Below are positions 62,846-64,000 of a DNA stretch of 64,000 bases, one piece after another. The translations under genes and the position numbers were made by a program. Each line of letters starts with the position of its first letter. Position 1 is the first letter of the stretch. The notes under the pieces were generated by a model. It had not been told where the DNA came from. It searched no databases and was given only the letters and a program-made list of their open reading frames with translations. The stretch spans positions 110,782-174,781 of the forward strand of contig JBNKCG010000026.1 in assembly GCA_050287605.1 (NCBI GenBank), given 5' to 3'. Origin of the DNA: QQUJ01 sp050287605 (lineage in GTDB: Bacteria > Pseudomonadota > Gammaproteobacteria > QQUJ01).

Positions 62846-63774
62846 AAGGATCTCCTAGCTCCGTTGCGTTTGTTTACGCGCGAATCCACAGGTATCCCAC
62901 TTCCCCGGATACCACGCAGGATGGGTCGCCAATTGGGGGGATTAGGTTCAATCGCATCGCACCACTACCGTGCGCCGGCGATATCGCGCGTTCGAAACCT
63001 GCGGCCGATGCAAGATAGCAATATCCGAATTCACGACGATTTCTCGAGACCCACGTTCATATAGATGACAGCTTTCAAGATCGTAAATCGGCTGGTGATA
63101 TTTGCGCGGAGAGGTCTATTTAACGGAGCTGTTCCCCACCAAACAGTATCTGTGAGTGATACCAAAGAGCCCTTGGGCGGAAATCAGGCGCGGCTCGGAA
63201 CACTGGATCTTTTCCTTGCCCTGCAGGGGGTTATTTGGAGTAAACAAAGAAGAATCAGGAGCAATACCTTAGCGAGTATCCCGAGGTCGCTTCGCCTCAT
63301 CGTTCTGCTCCTCATAGGAAATACTAAATCCGGCCATGCAGTCGTCGTGTTGAAAGCCAACACTCCCTATGACGTGCCGCGGTTGCAGCTGTCAGCACGC
63401 ACACCGATAGTGCCCCGCAGAGAATCTCACAAATCGATTTCATGGCGATTTCACGGATCTGTTGGACGGAAATACCAAACGAGAGCGATGGGTGAGCGGA
63501 CGCGGGCACCCAGCGATCAATTCACTCTCAGCAACCGCGACGGGTAGATCGAAAGGTATCCGTTATTACCCCCAGCCATCATTCGGGTCCCGGGATTGAA
63601 CCTATGCGGATTGAATCCCGACAGATTGGGAGAGGCACCGGAGATCGGACCAACACAAGAGGAACCGTGCCATACCCAGGGATCGGGATTTCCGCTCCCC
63701 GTGTAATCCCTGCGATATCACCAGAATGTATTCTTGACGAAACAGTGCTATTTGACCGCCCAGGAGAGAAAACG
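62846..63774. other. Gene-poor 0.9 kb stretch with small signal-peptide-like frames
   Basis: No normal gene. On the minus strand two short frames look like the starts of exported proteins: 63443-63324 (39 residues, MKSICEILCGALSVCVLTAATAA...) and 63300-63184 (see separate entry). A plus-strand frame at 63065-63547 has 160 codons but no ribosome site and no family-like pattern. The stretch may hold a decayed third secreted-protein gene or real small peptides. Confidence 0.4.
63184..63300 (-). CDS. Possible 38-residue exported or membrane peptide
   Basis: The frame encodes a basic start, a long hydrophobic core (ILAKVLLLILLCLLQ) and a basic tail (RARKRSSVPSRA). GAGGAG lies 8 bases before the ATG, which is the main support. 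It could be a short membrane peptide or the remains of a signal peptide. No family is recognised. Confidence 0.25.
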   Translation of the reverse strand: MRRSDLGILAKVLLLILLCLLQITPCRARKRSSVPSRA

Positions 63775-64000
63775 ATGATGCGTTTCCATACCATCCCGCT
63801 GCTGATTTTGAGCCTGCTGCTCAGTGCGTGCGGAGAGAGTCAAAGCACAGGCACTCAGCAGACTGATTTACCGAACTCCTGTGACTTGCTGTCGGCAGAG
63901 GATGTCCAGCAGATCACCGGCCAACCCACTAAGCGTGGGGAATTGAAACATGGCACCACCTGCTATTTCGAAAGCGTGGCGACGCAGGGGCCGATGGATA
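63775..64000 (+). CDS. Lipoprotein, 3' end outside window (DUF3558-like pattern)
   Basis: The visible 75 residues begin with a lipoprotein signal (LLILSLLLSAC lipobox, cysteine ~19) and continue SCDLLSAEDVQQITGQPTKRGELKHGTTCYFES, the two-cysteine CDLL...C layout seen in DUF3558-type lipoproteins. AGGAG lies 8 bases before the ATG at 63775 (a second ATG follows at once). Function unknown; the rest lies beyond the window. Confidence 0.75.
   Translation, partial: MMRFHTIPLLILSLLLSACGESQSTGTQQTDLPNSCDLLSAEDVQQITGQPTKRGELKHGTTCYFESVATQGPMD

Noticed and set aside
63065..63547. 160-codon plus frame
   Set aside because: No ribosome site, no domain pattern, in a decayed-looking stretch.

Overview
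The window is GC-rich chromosomal DNA, most likely from a gammaproteobacterium. The clues are class II fumarase with AcnA, DUF1631 and HDOD proteins, a LutABC/Dld-II lactate oxidation operon fed by a TRAP transporter, MaeB with a phosphotransacetylase tail, and a palindromic repeat of the GTAGGAGC type. I cannot name the genus. Two strand-packed metabolic blocks dominate, and the last ~8 kb is visibly different (lower GC, long gaps, secreted proteins). I found no tRNA, rRNA, CRISPR array or intact insertion sequence.

Layout: 0-6.6 kb holds the tail of a molybdopterin oxidoreductase, an NAD-linked formate dehydrogenase (fused NuoE-NuoF subunit plus molybdenum subunit, separated by a REPIN-like repeat) and an alkaline-phosphatase-superfamily enzyme. 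6.7-10.7 kb is a light-response module: a CarH-type B12 photoreceptor, a photolyase and an SGNH hydrolase in one operon, divergent from a secreted fasciclin protein whose promoter is covered by CarH-like boxes. 10.8-14.7 kb holds DUF1631, HDOD and a small unknown protein. 14.8-20.3 kb is a branched-chain amino acid ABC operon (livHMGF, a small membrane protein, livK). 21-24.5 kb holds YdcH/DUF465, an AEC transporter, a DUF364 protein and a PQQ-type sugar dehydrogenase. 24.5-28.7 kb has fumC and acnA divergent around a perfect palindrome. 28.8-32.5 kb holds a methyltransferase, a hemerythrin-like protein, L-serine dehydratase and hemolysin III.

32.7-43.2 kb is a lactate island: dctP-dctQ-dctM, lutA-lutB-lutC and a D-lactate dehydrogenase all read leftward, with a FadR/LldR-type regulator reading rightward. 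Two palindromes of the TTGGT-N3-ACCAA type sit at the two start regions. 43.3-45.1 kb is amtB-glnK behind a sigma-54 promoter. 45.2-56.1 kb holds a metallophosphatase, a class III sirtuin, MazG, MaeB, an orphan ParA, acetoacetyl-CoA synthetase, an SPFH protein, a YghU-like glutathione transferase and a DsbA/FrnE-like protein.

56.1-64 kb looks like an acquired or fast-evolving region: a 984-residue MalT-like STAND regulator with a SARP-type DNA-binding tail, two large secreted proteins of unknown function, a 0.9 kb stretch with only signal-peptide-like mini-ORFs, and the start of a lipoprotein. The best candidates for undescribed biology are the B12-photoreceptor control of fasciclin (perhaps also hemerythrin) and the STAND-SARP/secreted-protein region.
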